A stretch of 64,000 bases of DNA from Falsiroseomonas tokyonensis (GTDB lineage: Bacteria; Pseudomonadota; Alphaproteobacteria; Acetobacterales; Acetobacteraceae). The notes beneath the pieces are model-generated. The model saw only the letters and a program-made list of their open reading frames with translations. It did no database searches and was not told where the DNA came from. Location: assembly GCF_019024325.1 (NCBI RefSeq), contig NZ_JAFNJS010000002.1, forward strand, positions 372,118 through 436,117. The letters run 5' to 3'. Of the stretch, positions 9,369 to 17,580 are shown in pieces. Positions within the stretch are counted from its first letter, which is position 1. Each line of letters opens with the position of its first letter. Both the position numbers and the translations under genes were made by a program.

Positions 9369-11020
9369 CGGCTGACTTGCTCCGCGTTTTGAGTCTTTGG
9401 CGCGGCCGGGCCGGCTGGCTGCTGGCCGGCATGGCCATGGCCTGCGGCGCGGTGCTGGCCGGACTCGCGCTGCTGGGCCTCGCCGGGCGCGGGGTGGCGG
9501 AGGGCGTGACCCAGGCGGCCGTCTTCACAGGCGGCGCCGCGGCGCTGATCTGGCTTCGGCCGGTCATCATCCTGCGCCCCCTTTTGCGCTACCTGGAACG
9601 GCTGGTCACCCACGCCGCCACCTTCCGGGCGCTGGCCGATACCCGCATCTGGTTCTTTCGCAGGCTCGCCGAACGGCTGCCGGCGGGGCTCGGCTTCCGC
9701 CGGGCGGGGGACCTGCTGGGGCGGCTGGTCTCCGACATCGATGCGCTGGACCGCGTCTATCTCGGCGCGCTGGTGCCGGGCGTGGCGGGGGTGGCGGCGG
9801 TGCTGGCCATCGCGCTGATCCTGGGCGCCATCGACCCGGCCCTGGCGGCGCTGGTGGCGCTGCCCCTGGCGCTCGCTTTGCTGCTGCCGCCGCTGCTGGC
9901 GCCGGGGGCGGCCGCGGCCGGGCAGCGCGTGGCGGAAAGCCAGGGCGCGCTGCGCGCCGTGGTGGTCGATCCGCTGACCGGCATCGAGGATACGCTGGCC
10001 GCTGGCGCCGAGCCTCGCGCCAGCGCCCGCGTCGCGCGGGAAGGGGTGGCGCTGGCCGAGGCGCAGCGGGCTCTGGCACGGCGCGGCGCCTGGGGTGGTG
10101 CGGCCGGCGCGCTGCTCGGCCAGGCCGCCATGCTGGGCGCGCTGGGCTATGGCCTGGCCATGGGCGAGGCCGGGGTCGCCGCCGCGGTGCTCGGCCTGTT
10201 CCTGGCCACCGCGGCCGGGGAGGCGCTGGGCCTGATGCCGCGCGCCGGCGCCGCGCTGGCCGCCGCCGGGGCCAGCGCCCGCCGGCTGTTCGAGGCCGCC
10301 GACCAGGCCCCGCCCGTCGCCGAGCCGACCACGCCCGCCGCCATGCCGAAGGGCCATGCCATCCGCATCCGCGACCTGCAATTCGCCTGGACCAAGGACG
10401 GCCCGCCGGTCTTCGAGGGGCTGGACCTCGACGTGCCGGAAGGCGCGCGCATCGCGCTGCTCGGGCCCTCGGGCATCGGCAAGTCCACGCTGGCCTCGCT
10501 GCTGCTGAAGTTGGCGGCGCCGCAATCGGGCAGCATCACGCTCGGCGGCGCAGATCTCGCGACGCTGCCGGCCGATGCGGTGCGCGCGCGCATCGCCTGC
10601 CTGACCCAGGATGCACGGCTGTTCGACGACAGCATCGAGGCCAACCTCCGCATCGGCCGGCCGGAGGCGGAGGAGGGGGCGCTGTGGCAGGCGCTGGACC
10701 GCGCCGGGATCGGGGAGGTGGTGCGCAGCCTGCCGGAGGGCCTGGCGACCCGCTGCGGCGAGGCCGGCGCCCGCTTCTCCGGCGGCCAGGCGCGCCGCCT
10801 GGTGCTGGCCCGCGCCCTGCTGTCCGAGGCGCCGGTGCTGATCCTGGACGAGCCCGCCGCCGGGCTGGACCCGGAGACGGAGCGCGCCTTCCTGGAGACG
10901 CTGGGCGAGGCGACGGCCGGACGCAGCGTGATCCTGATCGTGCACCGGTTGGTGGGCGTGGAGCGGCCGACGCGCATCCTGCGACTGGCCGCGGGGCGCG
11001 CCATGCCGGCGATGGGGTAG
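9365..11020 (+). CDS. cydC: heterodimeric ABC exporter subunit CydC
   Basis: The partner subunit of CydD, 551 residues, inner membrane. The membrane domain fills the first roughly 320 residues. The nucleotide-binding domain has Walker A LGPSGIGKST near 367, signature FSGGQARR near 470, and Walker B VLILDEPAAGLD. The start overlaps cydD by four bases. The following gene ends at 11021 on the other strand, immediately at the cydC stop. The function follows from family knowledge; cytochrome bd genes must lie elsewhere if this pair serves bd assembly. Confidence 0.9.
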   Translation: MTADLLRVLSLWRGRAGWLLAGMAMACGAVLAGLALLGLAGRGVAEGVTQAAVFTGGAAALIWLRPVIILRPLLRYLERLVTHAATFRALADTRIWFFRRLAERLPAGLGFRRAGDLLGRLVSDIDALDRVYLGALVPGVAGVAAVLAIALILGAIDPALAALVALPLALALLLPPLLAPGAAAAGQRVAESQGALRAVVVDPLTGIEDTLAAGAEPRASARVAREGVALAEAQRALARRGAWGGAAGALLGQAAMLGALGYGLAMGEAGVAAAVLGLFLATAAGEALGLMPRAGAALAAAGASARRLFEAADQAPPVAEPTTPAAMPKGHAIRIRDLQFAWTKDGPPVFEGLDLDVPEGARIALLGPSGIGKSTLASLLLKLAAPQSGSITLGGADLATLPADAVRARIACLTQDARLFDDSIEANLRIGRPEAEEGALWQALDRAGIGEVVRSLPEGLATRCGEAGARFSGGQARRLVLARALLSEAPVLILDEPAAGLDPETERAFLETLGEATAGRSVILIVHRLVGVERPTRILRLAAGRAMPAMG

Positions 11021-11368
11021 CTAGGTGCCGTGCGCCGCGCGGCTATCCGCCGGCGCCTGGTCCCGTTCCCGCATCCCATAATCCCGCAGCACGCCCGCCA
11101 CGCGCAGGCGGTAATCGGCGAAGACGCCGGCGCGGCCCTTCGCTTGCGTCACCCGATGCGCGCCACGGTTGCGCCAGGCCGCCACCGCCGCTTCGTCCCG
11201 CCAGAAGGACAGGGACAGCAGCTTCGTGGGGTCGGCGAGCGACTGGAAGCGCTCGATCGACAAGAACCCGTCCACCTCCTGCAACTCCGCCCGCAGCGCG
11301 GCGGCGAGGTCCAGGTAGTGCTGGCGCTCGCCCTCGGCTGGCCAGACTTCAAAGATCACGGCAATCAT
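11021..11368 (-). CDS. antibiotic biosynthesis monooxygenase (ABM) domain protein
   Basis: A 115-residue dimeric ferredoxin-like fold protein of the ABM family. It opens with MIAVIFEVWP and continues with DGFLSIERFQS and LSLSFWRDEAAVAAWR, the usual pattern of this family. Members are cofactor-free monooxygenases, haem-degrading enzymes, or simple stress proteins. The haem-degradation Asn-His-Trp set is not evident here. It is convergent with cydC with no gap, and a divergent cupin gene starts 74 bases upstream. Confidence 0.72.
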   Translation of the reverse strand: MIAVIFEVWPAEGERQHYLDLAAALRAELQEVDGFLSIERFQSLADPTKLLSLSFWRDEAAVAAWRNRGAHRVTQAKGRAGVFADYRLRVAGVLRDYGMRERDQAPADSRAAHGT

Positions 11369-11441
11369 GGGGCCTCCCGCACCCAGCCTGACGGTCAGGC
11401 GGTGGCGATGCTACGGTGACGACCGAAGCGAGGAGGCGCCG

Positions 11442-11912
11442 ATGCCCGCAGCCACACCCTTCGATCCGCGCGACCTGCCCGAGAGCAACGCCACCACCTA
11501 TCCCGAACCCTTCGCCACCAGCGCTCGCCAGCGCTGGAACCGCAGGCTGGGCGATGCGGCGGGGCTGACGCAGTTCGGCGTGAACCTGACGCGCATCGCG
11601 CCGGGCGGCCGATCCTCCCAGCGCCACTGGCATCTGAAGGAGGACGAATTCGTCCTCGTGCTGGAAGGCGAGGCCGTGCTGCACAGCGACGCCGGCGAGC
11701 AGGTGCTGCGCGCCGGCATGTGCGTGGGCTTCCCGGCCGGCAACCCGGACGGCCACTGCTTCCTGAACCGATCGGCGCGCGACGTGCTGCTGCTGGTCAT
11801 CGGCAGCCGGATGCCGGGGGAGGTCGCGACCTATCCCGACATCGACATGCTGGTGGGCCCCGGCCCGGATGGCGTGCGTCGCTTCACGCGGAAGGACGGC
11901 ACGCCCTACTGA
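11442..11912 (+). CDS. single-domain cupin protein
   Basis: A 156-residue cupin. Cupin motif 1 runs from Gly56 through His62, His64 and Glu69 to Gly76 (RHWHLKEDEFVLVLEG), with the motif 2 histidine at about 105, so a metal site is intact. Such small cupins are often sugar- or thiol-binding enzymes or sensors; the substrate is unknown. The start is fixed by an AGGAGG ribosome-binding site at 11431-11436, five bases from ATG 11442. It is convergent with the asparaginase gene, with three bases between the stops. Confidence 0.82.
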   Translation: MPAATPFDPRDLPESNATTYPEPFATSARQRWNRRLGDAAGLTQFGVNLTRIAPGGRSSQRHWHLKEDEFVLVLEGEAVLHSDAGEQVLRAGMCVGFPAGNPDGHCFLNRSARDVLLLVIGSRMPGEVATYPDIDMLVGPGPDGVRRFTRKDGTPY

Positions 11913-11915
11913 GGC

Positions 11916-12992
11916 TCAGAAAAAAGCTTCCTTCACGCCGCCCAGCCAGAAGCCGAGCGTCGCCTTGGTCTCTGTGGTCGGCACTGGCTTCTCGAAGACG
12001 ATCTCGGTGCCGCCGACCAGCGCGCCGGTGCTGTCGGTGATCGGGTCGTTCACCTGGTCGATCAGCGCCTCCGCCTCCGCCACCGGCAGCACGCCGTAAT
12101 GGCCCAGCGTGCGGGCCAGCACGCCGTACTTGGCGCGGGAGGATCCGTCCGCGATCTTGATGCAGATGCCCAAGCCCCGTTCCGGCACCAGGGCCATCAC
12201 GAAACCTTCCGCGCCCCCCTTCAGCACCACGCGGCCCTGGGTCGCACGGAAGATGCGGGAGGTAGCGGAATCCATGCCCGAGATATGGTCCGGATGCGCC
12301 TGCATGGCGCCCAGCACCCGCTTCGCAGCCGCGCGCCGCGCCGGATTCGCGGAATAGCCGAGGCTGAGCCGCGCCGCCGCCTTGGCCAGGTCGCGCATCG
12401 GCAGCGCCAGGGCCGGCAGGCCGCAGCCGTCGCGGCCCATCGGCAGCCCGGACGCATCGCGGCCGATATAGTCGGACAGGATCTCGAGATAGAGCCTTTG
12501 GGCCGGATGCGCGGCATTCCCGTAGTCCAGGCCCGCGCCCAGGTGGCGCGCCACGGTCAGGAAGCCGCAATGCTTGCCGGAGCAGTTGTGGTACAGCCGC
12601 CGCGGCCCGCCCTCGGCGAAAGCGGTCGCCTGGTCGGCCTCGCGCCGCGGCAAAGCCGGGCCGCAGACCAGGGCGCTTTCGTCCAGCCCCAGCCGGCCGA
12701 GCCAGTCGCTGACCAGCGCGGTCTGGAAGGGCTGCGCATCATGCGAGGCGCAGGCCATGGCGATGTATTCGTCGGACAGGCCATAGGCCTCCGCCGCGCC
12801 GCTCTCGACCAGCGCCATCGCCTGGAAGGGTTTCAGCGCGGAGCGGGGGAAGGTCATCAGCCCCGCATCGCCCCAGCTGCCGACCAGCCTTCCCTCGAAA
12901 TCGGCCACCACGACGGTGCCCCGGTGCACGCTCTCCACCACAGGGCCGCGCCAGATGCGCGCGAGCTCGACGAAGTCTGTGCCGTCCCTCAT
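11916..12992 (-). CDS. asparaginase II family protein
   Basis: A 358-residue member of the thermolabile L-asparaginase (asparaginase II, Rhizobium-type) family, which hydrolyses asparagine to aspartate and ammonia in the cytoplasm. Landmarks include VVESVHRGTVVV near the N-terminus, SGKHCGFL, and GRDGCGLPAL, all conserved in this family and unrelated to the E. coli AnsB fold. The start at 12992 is preferred over a longer reading because GGAGG lies eight bases upstream. It is divergent from the MFS exporter, with an inverted repeat in the gap. Confidence 0.88.
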   Translation of the reverse strand: MRDGTDFVELARIWRGPVVESVHRGTVVVADFEGRLVGSWGDAGLMTFPRSALKPFQAMALVESGAAEAYGLSDEYIAMACASHDAQPFQTALVSDWLGRLGLDESALVCGPALPRREADQATAFAEGGPRRLYHNCSGKHCGFLTVARHLGAGLDYGNAAHPAQRLYLEILSDYIGRDASGLPMGRDGCGLPALALPMRDLAKAAARLSLGYSANPARRAAAKRVLGAMQAHPDHISGMDSATSRIFRATQGRVVLKGGAEGFVMALVPERGLGICIKIADGSSRAKYGVLARTLGHYGVLPVAEAEALIDQVNDPITDSTGALVGGTEIVFEKPVPTTETKATLGFWLGGVKEAFF

Positions 12993-13054
12993 ATCCGTAT
13001 CCCTCCGCAGACCTGCCTTTGTGAAGCTGCATGTTCGGTTTCGCAAGCGGCATA

Positions 13055-13095
13055 TGTCAGGCATTCCGCACCTCGTGTGTCAATGTGGCCTGACA
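13055..13095. promoter_or_regulatory. inverted repeat between divergent asparaginase and MFS genes
   Basis: TGTCAGGC at 13055-13062 is repeated in inverse orientation as GCCTGACA at 13088-13095, with 25 bases between. Centre-to-centre spacing is 33 bp, about three helical turns, which would suit a dimeric regulator binding two half-sites. The arms do not extend further, so chance cannot be excluded. Confidence 0.3.
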
Positions 13096-13127
13096 GTCAC
13101 CCGGCTTGACGATATGTCCATGCTGCG

Positions 13128-14408
13128 GTGCATCATGACCGCCGCCGCAGTGGAGTCAGCGCCACGTCCGAATCCCCAGGCCGCCCCCCAGGCCGCCCCC
13201 CGGGCCGAAACGGCGGCGCCACCGTGCCGCTGCTCGCCACCGTCGCCTTCGCCAATGCGCTGGGCGCCGTGATCTTCTTTCCGCTCGGCCCCTTCCTGGC
13301 ACGCGACCTCGGCATCCCGGTCGAGGATGCGGCGCTGACCACCACCTTCTACACCCTGGCCGCCGGGCTGGGCGGGCTGGTCGGCGCGCTGCTGCTGGGC
13401 GGCGTCAGCCGGCGCGCGGCGCTGCTGGGCTCGCTCTGCGGCCTCGGCGTGTTTTCGTTGGCCACCTTCCTGGCGCCGAACTTTCCGCTGCTGCTGGCGG
13501 CGCGGGCCTGTGCCGGGGCCTGTGCGGGGCCGCTGATGGCGGCGGTGGTGACCAGCATCGCGGAATCGGTGCCGGAGGAGCGGCGCAACCGCGCCGTCAG
13601 CAGCGTGACGGGCGCCTATGGCCTGGCCCTGGTGGCGGGACTTCCGCTGGCGCTGGTGCTGGGCGCCACGGCGGGTGGCTGGCGGGTGCCGATCCTGGCG
13701 ATTTCGGGCCTCTATCTGCTGCTGCTCTGGCCGGTCTGGTGGCTGCTCGGCCCGCGCCCCGGCCAGCCGCCGCCGGCGCCGCGGCCGCGGGTGACGCTTT
13801 CCGGCCTGGCGCGCCTGCTGGGGCGGGGGGAGAGCCTGACGGGGCTGGCGCTGATCGGCGCGGCCTCCTTCGCCACGCTGCTGGTTTCGCCGCACATCGC
13901 GGCCTATGCGCTGGGCAATGCGGGGCTGGGGGAGCCGGCGCTGCGGGTGATCTACCTGGTGGGCGGCGCGCTGGCCGTGCTCACCACGCGGGCCACCGGC
14001 ACGCTGATGGACCGTGTCGGCGTGCTGCCGGCCTCCCTCACCGTGGGCTGCGTGCTGACCACGGTGCTGGTCGCGGCCTTCGCGCTGAGCGGGCCGGCCT
14101 GGCTGGTCACGGGGCTGCTCGGCACCGTGCTGGCGGTGCAACTGGCGCGCAGCACCGTGGCCCAGGGTAGCGCCACCCGCGTGGCCCTGCCGGCGGAGCG
14201 GATGAGCTATCAATGCCTGGTCGCCGCCACCACCAGTTTCGGCCAGGGGCTGGGGGCCGCGGCCTCCACCCTGGTGGTGCGGGAAAGGCCGGATGGCGGG
14301 CTGGACCATATGGGCTGGCTGGTCGGCGCCAGCATCGCGCTCGCCTGGCTGGCGCCGCTGCTGGTGGTGCTGCTGCACCGCCAGCTGGAGCGGCGTGGGG
14401 CGGAGTGA
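13128..14408 (+). CDS. major facilitator superfamily transporter
   Basis: A 426-residue inner-membrane transporter with about twelve hydrophobic helices, in the drug or metabolite efflux (arabinose-efflux permease) part of the MFS. A PEERRNRAVSS loop after helix 4 or so resembles the conserved intracellular loop motif. The substrate is unknown. The start is uncertain: GTG 13128 gives a 32-residue basic, proline-rich leader coded by two near-identical 12-base units, and GTG 13224 is the alternative directly before the first helix. It ends three bases from the convergent Bug receptor stop. Confidence 0.8.
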   Translation: MHHDRRRSGVSATSESPGRPPGRPPGRNGGATVPLLATVAFANALGAVIFFPLGPFLARDLGIPVEDAALTTTFYTLAAGLGGLVGALLLGGVSRRAALLGSLCGLGVFSLATFLAPNFPLLLAARACAGACAGPLMAAVVTSIAESVPEERRNRAVSSVTGAYGLALVAGLPLALVLGATAGGWRVPILAISGLYLLLLWPVWWLLGPRPGQPPPAPRPRVTLSGLARLLGRGESLTGLALIGAASFATLLVSPHIAAYALGNAGLGEPALRVIYLVGGALAVLTTRATGTLMDRVGVLPASLTVGCVLTTVLVAAFALSGPAWLVTGLLGTVLAVQLARSTVAQGSATRVALPAERMSYQCLVAATTSFGQGLGAAASTLVVRERPDGGLDHMGWLVGASIALAWLAPLLVVLLHRQLERRGAE

Positions 14409-14411
14409 GGC

Positions 14412-15383
14412 TCAGCCGGTCGTGACGTTGGCGGCCCGCACCACCGGCCCCCAGCGGTCGAATTCGGCGCGGACGAAGGCATCGGTCGCCGCCGGGTCCA
14501 TCCAGATCGGTTCGCTGGCCAGCGAGGTCAGGCGGGACTTCACTGTCTCCGACTCCAGCGCCTCCTTCATCGCCTGGGCCAGGCGGTCGATCACCGGGCC
14601 GGGCGTGCCGCGCGGGGCGAACAGGCCGGTCCAGCTGCGCACGGCATAGCCGGGCATGCCCTGCTCCGCGATCGTCGGCAGGTCCGGGCGGATGCGCACC
14701 CGCTCCGCCGTGCCGACGCCGATGATGCGCACGCGCCCGCCTTCGGCCGGGCCCACCACCGTCGGCAGGTTCATGAAGGCCATGGGGATGGTGCCGGCGA
14801 TCAGGTCGTTCGCCACCGGCCCGCCGCCGCGATAGGGCACGTGCACCATCTCGGTGTTCGACATCATCCGGAACAGCTCCCCCGCCAGGTGGTTGGAGGA
14901 GGCGGTGCCGGAGGAGCCGAAGGACATGCCGCCGCGCGTCGCGCGAATCTTGGCCAGCAGCTCCTGCACATTGCTGACGCCGAGGCCAGGATGCACCGCC
15001 AGCACATTCGGCACGTCCACCATCATGGCGATGCCGGTCAGCGCGTCGCGCACGTCATAGCCCAGGTCGGGCGAGACCAGCGCGTGGAACACATGGTTGG
15101 AGGCGGAGGAGACCAGCAGGTTGTAGCCATCCGGCCGGGCGCGAACGATCTGCCCCATGCCGATGGACCCGCCGCCGCCGGCGCGGTTCTCCACCACCAC
15201 GGATTGCCCGAGGCGTTCCTGCAGCTGCGGCGCGACCAGGCGGGCGACCACGTCGTTGGACCCGCCTGGCGCCCAGGGCACGATCAGGGTGATGGGCCGG
15301 GTCGGCCAATTGTCCTGCGCCCGGGCGAGGCCGGGTGCGAGGGCGGGCGCGGCGAGGGCGGCCAGGAGATGGCGGCGCTGCAT
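14412..15383 (-). CDS. Bug-family (TTT) periplasmic solute-binding protein
   Basis: A 323-residue tripartite tricarboxylate transporter receptor of the Bug/TctC family. A signal peptide ends near residue 22 (GLARAQ), followed by the family opening WPTRPITLIVPWAPGGSNDVVA and the mid-domain VPYRGGGP ligand-loop motif. These receptors bind carboxylates, amino acids or amides in the periplasm. No TctA or TctB membrane partner is adjacent, so it is an orphan, as is common where the family is expanded. It follows the RTX gene on the same strand after a gap of about 110 bp. Confidence 0.92.
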   Translation of the reverse strand: MQRRHLLAALAAPALAPGLARAQDNWPTRPITLIVPWAPGGSNDVVARLVAPQLQERLGQSVVVENRAGGGGSIGMGQIVRARPDGYNLLVSSASNHVFHALVSPDLGYDVRDALTGIAMMVDVPNVLAVHPGLGVSNVQELLAKIRATRGGMSFGSSGTASSNHLAGELFRMMSNTEMVHVPYRGGGPVANDLIAGTIPMAFMNLPTVVGPAEGGRVRIIGVGTAERVRIRPDLPTIAEQGMPGYAVRSWTGLFAPRGTPGPVIDRLAQAMKEALESETVKSRLTSLASEPIWMDPAATDAFVRAEFDRWGPVVRAANVTTG

Positions 15384-15496
15384 GGGGATCCTCCGGTTCT
15401 TGTTCTGGCGCGAAGAATGCCGGGGCCGGGGGTCGCACGCCAGGGGGCAGGAAGGGTGGGGCCGCGCGACAGCAAGCGCGGCCCCTTCGCGGTGGT

Positions 15497-17230
15497 TCAG
15501 CCGAAGACGCTGAAGTCCGCGTTGGTCATCGCCAGGCCGGTCGAGACGACGGCGAAGGCCACCGCCGCGGTCGCGCCCGTGCCATCCGCATCGAAGGAGA
15601 GCTGGCCGGTCGCGGCATCGTACAGGATCCGGTCCTCGGCATCGCCCGCTGCGGCGCCCAGGAAGAAGGCATCCGCATCCGGCTGGCCCTGCGCCAGCCC
15701 GGTGAAGATGCTGCCCTGCAGCAGGATCCTGTCGGACCCCACGGTGAAGTCCGTGATGGTATCGACCTGGTCCTGGCCGAGCGCCGTGTTGAACATGAAG
15801 TCGTCGGCCTCCGTGCCACCCGTCAGCTGGTCTGCGCCCAGGCCGCCCATCAGCGTATCGGTGCCGGCGCCGCCCAGGATGGTGTCGTTGCCGGCATGGC
15901 CGATCAGCTGGTTGTTGGCACCCTGGCCCATGATCCGGTTGTCGAGCTCATTGCCGTCGCCGCGGGTCGCGCCGCCCAGCAGGTTGAGGTTCTCGACCTC
16001 GGCCACCAGGGTGTAGCTGATGCTGGACTGCACCAGGTCCGTGCCACCGCCGGCGAACTCGATCACCTGGTCGGAGCCACTGTCCACCACATAGCGGTCA
16101 TTGCCCGTGCCGCCTTCCATGGAGTCTTGCGCCGCGCCGCCATCGAGGGTGTCGTCGCCCGCGCCGCCCAGCAGCGTGTCGCGCCCCGACCCGCCATTCA
16201 TCCGGTCGTTGCCGCCGCCACCCTCCAGCCGATTGTCCTGGGCATTGCCAACCAGGCGATCCGCATGGGCGCTGCCCTGCACATTCTCGAAGCCGCTGAA
16301 GCTGTCGCCCGTCGCGTCACCGCCCGAGGCGAAGTCCTTCGCGAGGTTGATCGAGATGCCGCTGCTGCTGCCCGTGTAGCTCAGTGTGTCGCGCCCGGCG
16401 CCGCCGATGAAGACATCGAGGCCCGCCCCGCCGCGCACCAGCACGCCATTGGCGGCGGAGAGCGAGGCGGCATCCACCGTATTGCCCATGGCGCCGCCAT
16501 AGATGGTGATCTGCGCATCGGGCAGGCGGGAGAAGTTCGCATCGGTCACGATGATGCTGTTGGCGCCGAGCTGCGACAGGCGGAAGGACTCGATGCCGCT
16601 GACGCCGGTGATGCCGACCAGGCCGGCGCTGCTGACATTGATGACGTTGCCGCTGCCGTCGCCGGTCTCGAGGCCGCCGCGGATCGAATCTGTGCCCAGC
16701 GCCGCGGCCGAGACCGCGATGATATTGCCGCCGCCGCCGAGGGAGAGCGTATTCGCCGTGCCTTCGCCGAGCAGGATGCGGTTGGCGCCGATGCCGACCG
16801 TGATGGTATTGGCATCGCCGTCGCCCACCAGGATGCGGCTGTCGCCGTCGCCGCTGGTGATGGCGTTCACGCCATCGCCGACGACGATGCGGTTGATGCC
16901 ATCGCCGGCGGTCAGGGTGTTCTGGCCGTTGCCGGCCTGCATGTTGGTCGGGCCATCGGCCACGACGACGGTGTTGTTGCCGTCCTTCAGGCTGATGCGG
17001 CTGGCGCTGAGGCCGGAGACGGTGATGGTGTTGTTGCCGCCGCCGGCAAAGATGCTGTCGTCGCCACCGGCGAAGGTCAGGGTGTTGTTGCCATTGCCCA
17101 GCGTCACGGCATCGCGGCCGCCGCCGAAGGTCAGCGTATTGTCGCCGTTCTCGCCGGTGACGATATGGTCGTCATCGCCGAAGGTGCGGGTGTTGCTGAC
17201 ATTGCCCAGGTTGACATAAACGGTGGCCAT
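15497..17230 (-). CDS. RTX (hemolysin-type) calcium-binding repeat protein
   Basis: A 577-residue acidic repeat protein, probably secreted by a type I system through a C-terminal signal, with no N-terminal signal peptide. The N-terminal 190 residues are nine-residue repeats of the GDGxNxIxV kind (for example GDGINRIVV, GDGVNAITS), where Asn replaces the usual calcium-binding Asp. From about residue 330 the repeats become canonical GGxGxDxUx (GGAGDDTLD, GGTGNDRYV). The last roughly 90 residues (DTITDFTVGSDRI onward) match the usual M10-type C-terminal secretion domain. No protease or lipase domain is seen. No secretion genes are adjacent. An AT-rich region lies upstream. Confidence 0.88.
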   Translation of the reverse strand: MATVYVNLGNVSNTRTFGDDDHIVTGENGDNTLTFGGGRDAVTLGNGNNTLTFAGGDDSIFAGGGNNTITVSGLSASRISLKDGNNTVVVADGPTNMQAGNGQNTLTAGDGINRIVVGDGVNAITSGDGDSRILVGDGDANTITVGIGANRILLGEGTANTLSLGGGGNIIAVSAAALGTDSIRGGLETGDGSGNVINVSSAGLVGITGVSGIESFRLSQLGANSIIVTDANFSRLPDAQITIYGGAMGNTVDAASLSAANGVLVRGGAGLDVFIGGAGRDTLSYTGSSSGISINLAKDFASGGDATGDSFSGFENVQGSAHADRLVGNAQDNRLEGGGGNDRMNGGSGRDTLLGGAGDDTLDGGAAQDSMEGGTGNDRYVVDSGSDQVIEFAGGGTDLVQSSISYTLVAEVENLNLLGGATRGDGNELDNRIMGQGANNQLIGHAGNDTILGGAGTDTLMGGLGADQLTGGTEADDFMFNTALGQDQVDTITDFTVGSDRILLQGSIFTGLAQGQPDADAFFLGAAAGDAEDRILYDAATGQLSFDADGTGATAAVAFAVVSTGLAMTNADFSVFG

Positions 17231-17580
17231 GTTTTTCTTTTCCTTGCCGTGGGCTTGTCTTGCGAACCTGGTCCGGTGACATGCCGCGCGGACATGTCAC
17301 GCCATCGCCGCGCGGCCGGATGACGCCATGGGGGCGCCGCGCGGCATTTGCGTTCCAATGGGTTGGACTGGGCAGGCAGGGGGAAGGGGAGGCCGGCCCC
17401 CCGAGCGAGGGGCAGGGACTGAGGACGGCCGGTCGGCACATCACTCAGTTCGTATTTAAGTAAATACGTTGTTTGGCGACGAACGCCTAACTAATTTTAG
17501 CGAAACTGTAAGTATTTGGCGGAAGGTGCCGCGACCGTGATGCGGCGGGCGGGCGCGTCGCCGCGCCTTTCCGCGGCCCT
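17231..17580. other. 350-bp intergenic region with AT-rich island
   Basis: No convincing gene is seen between the RTX start and the serine-hydrolase stop. The first roughly 200 bases are GC-rich. From about 17440 to 17520 the base composition drops sharply to AT-rich, unique in this window, and it carries the palindrome at 17451-17468 and a second imperfect one (TTGGCG, spacer, CGCCTAA) near 17473-17490. It is the likely promoter and control region of the RTX gene. Confidence 0.6.
17451..17468. promoter_or_regulatory. palindromic site upstream of the RTX gene
   Basis: CGTATTTA and TAAATACG form perfect 8-bp arms around a two-base AG centre. The site is 221 bp upstream of the RTX start codon, in the only strongly AT-rich patch nearby. 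The symmetry fits a dimeric regulator; no family can be assigned. Confidence 0.45.

Noticed and set aside
8936-10945. Long reverse open frame (669 codons) across cydD and cydC
   Set aside because: Antisense shadow typical of about 70% GC DNA; rich in Gln, Arg and Gly with no recognisable motif.
9397-11391. Long forward open frame (664 codons) overlapping cydC
   Set aside because: It is a shadow of cydC in another frame: composition is Gly, Arg and Ala from GC-rich codons, with no domain, while cydC has all ABC motifs.
13170-13206. Tandem 12-base repeat near the MFS start (CAGGCCGCCCCC twice)
   Set aside because: Only two units; most likely replication slippage in a low-complexity leader and of no regulatory weight.
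15840-16460. Regular DNA repeats that could suggest a repeat array or CRISPR
   Set aside because: They code the nine-residue RTX repeats in frame; units vary in sequence and there are no spacers.
15335-17323. Forward open frame of 662 codons opposite the RTX gene
   Set aside because: Repetitive only because it is antisense to the RTX repeats; no start signal or domain.
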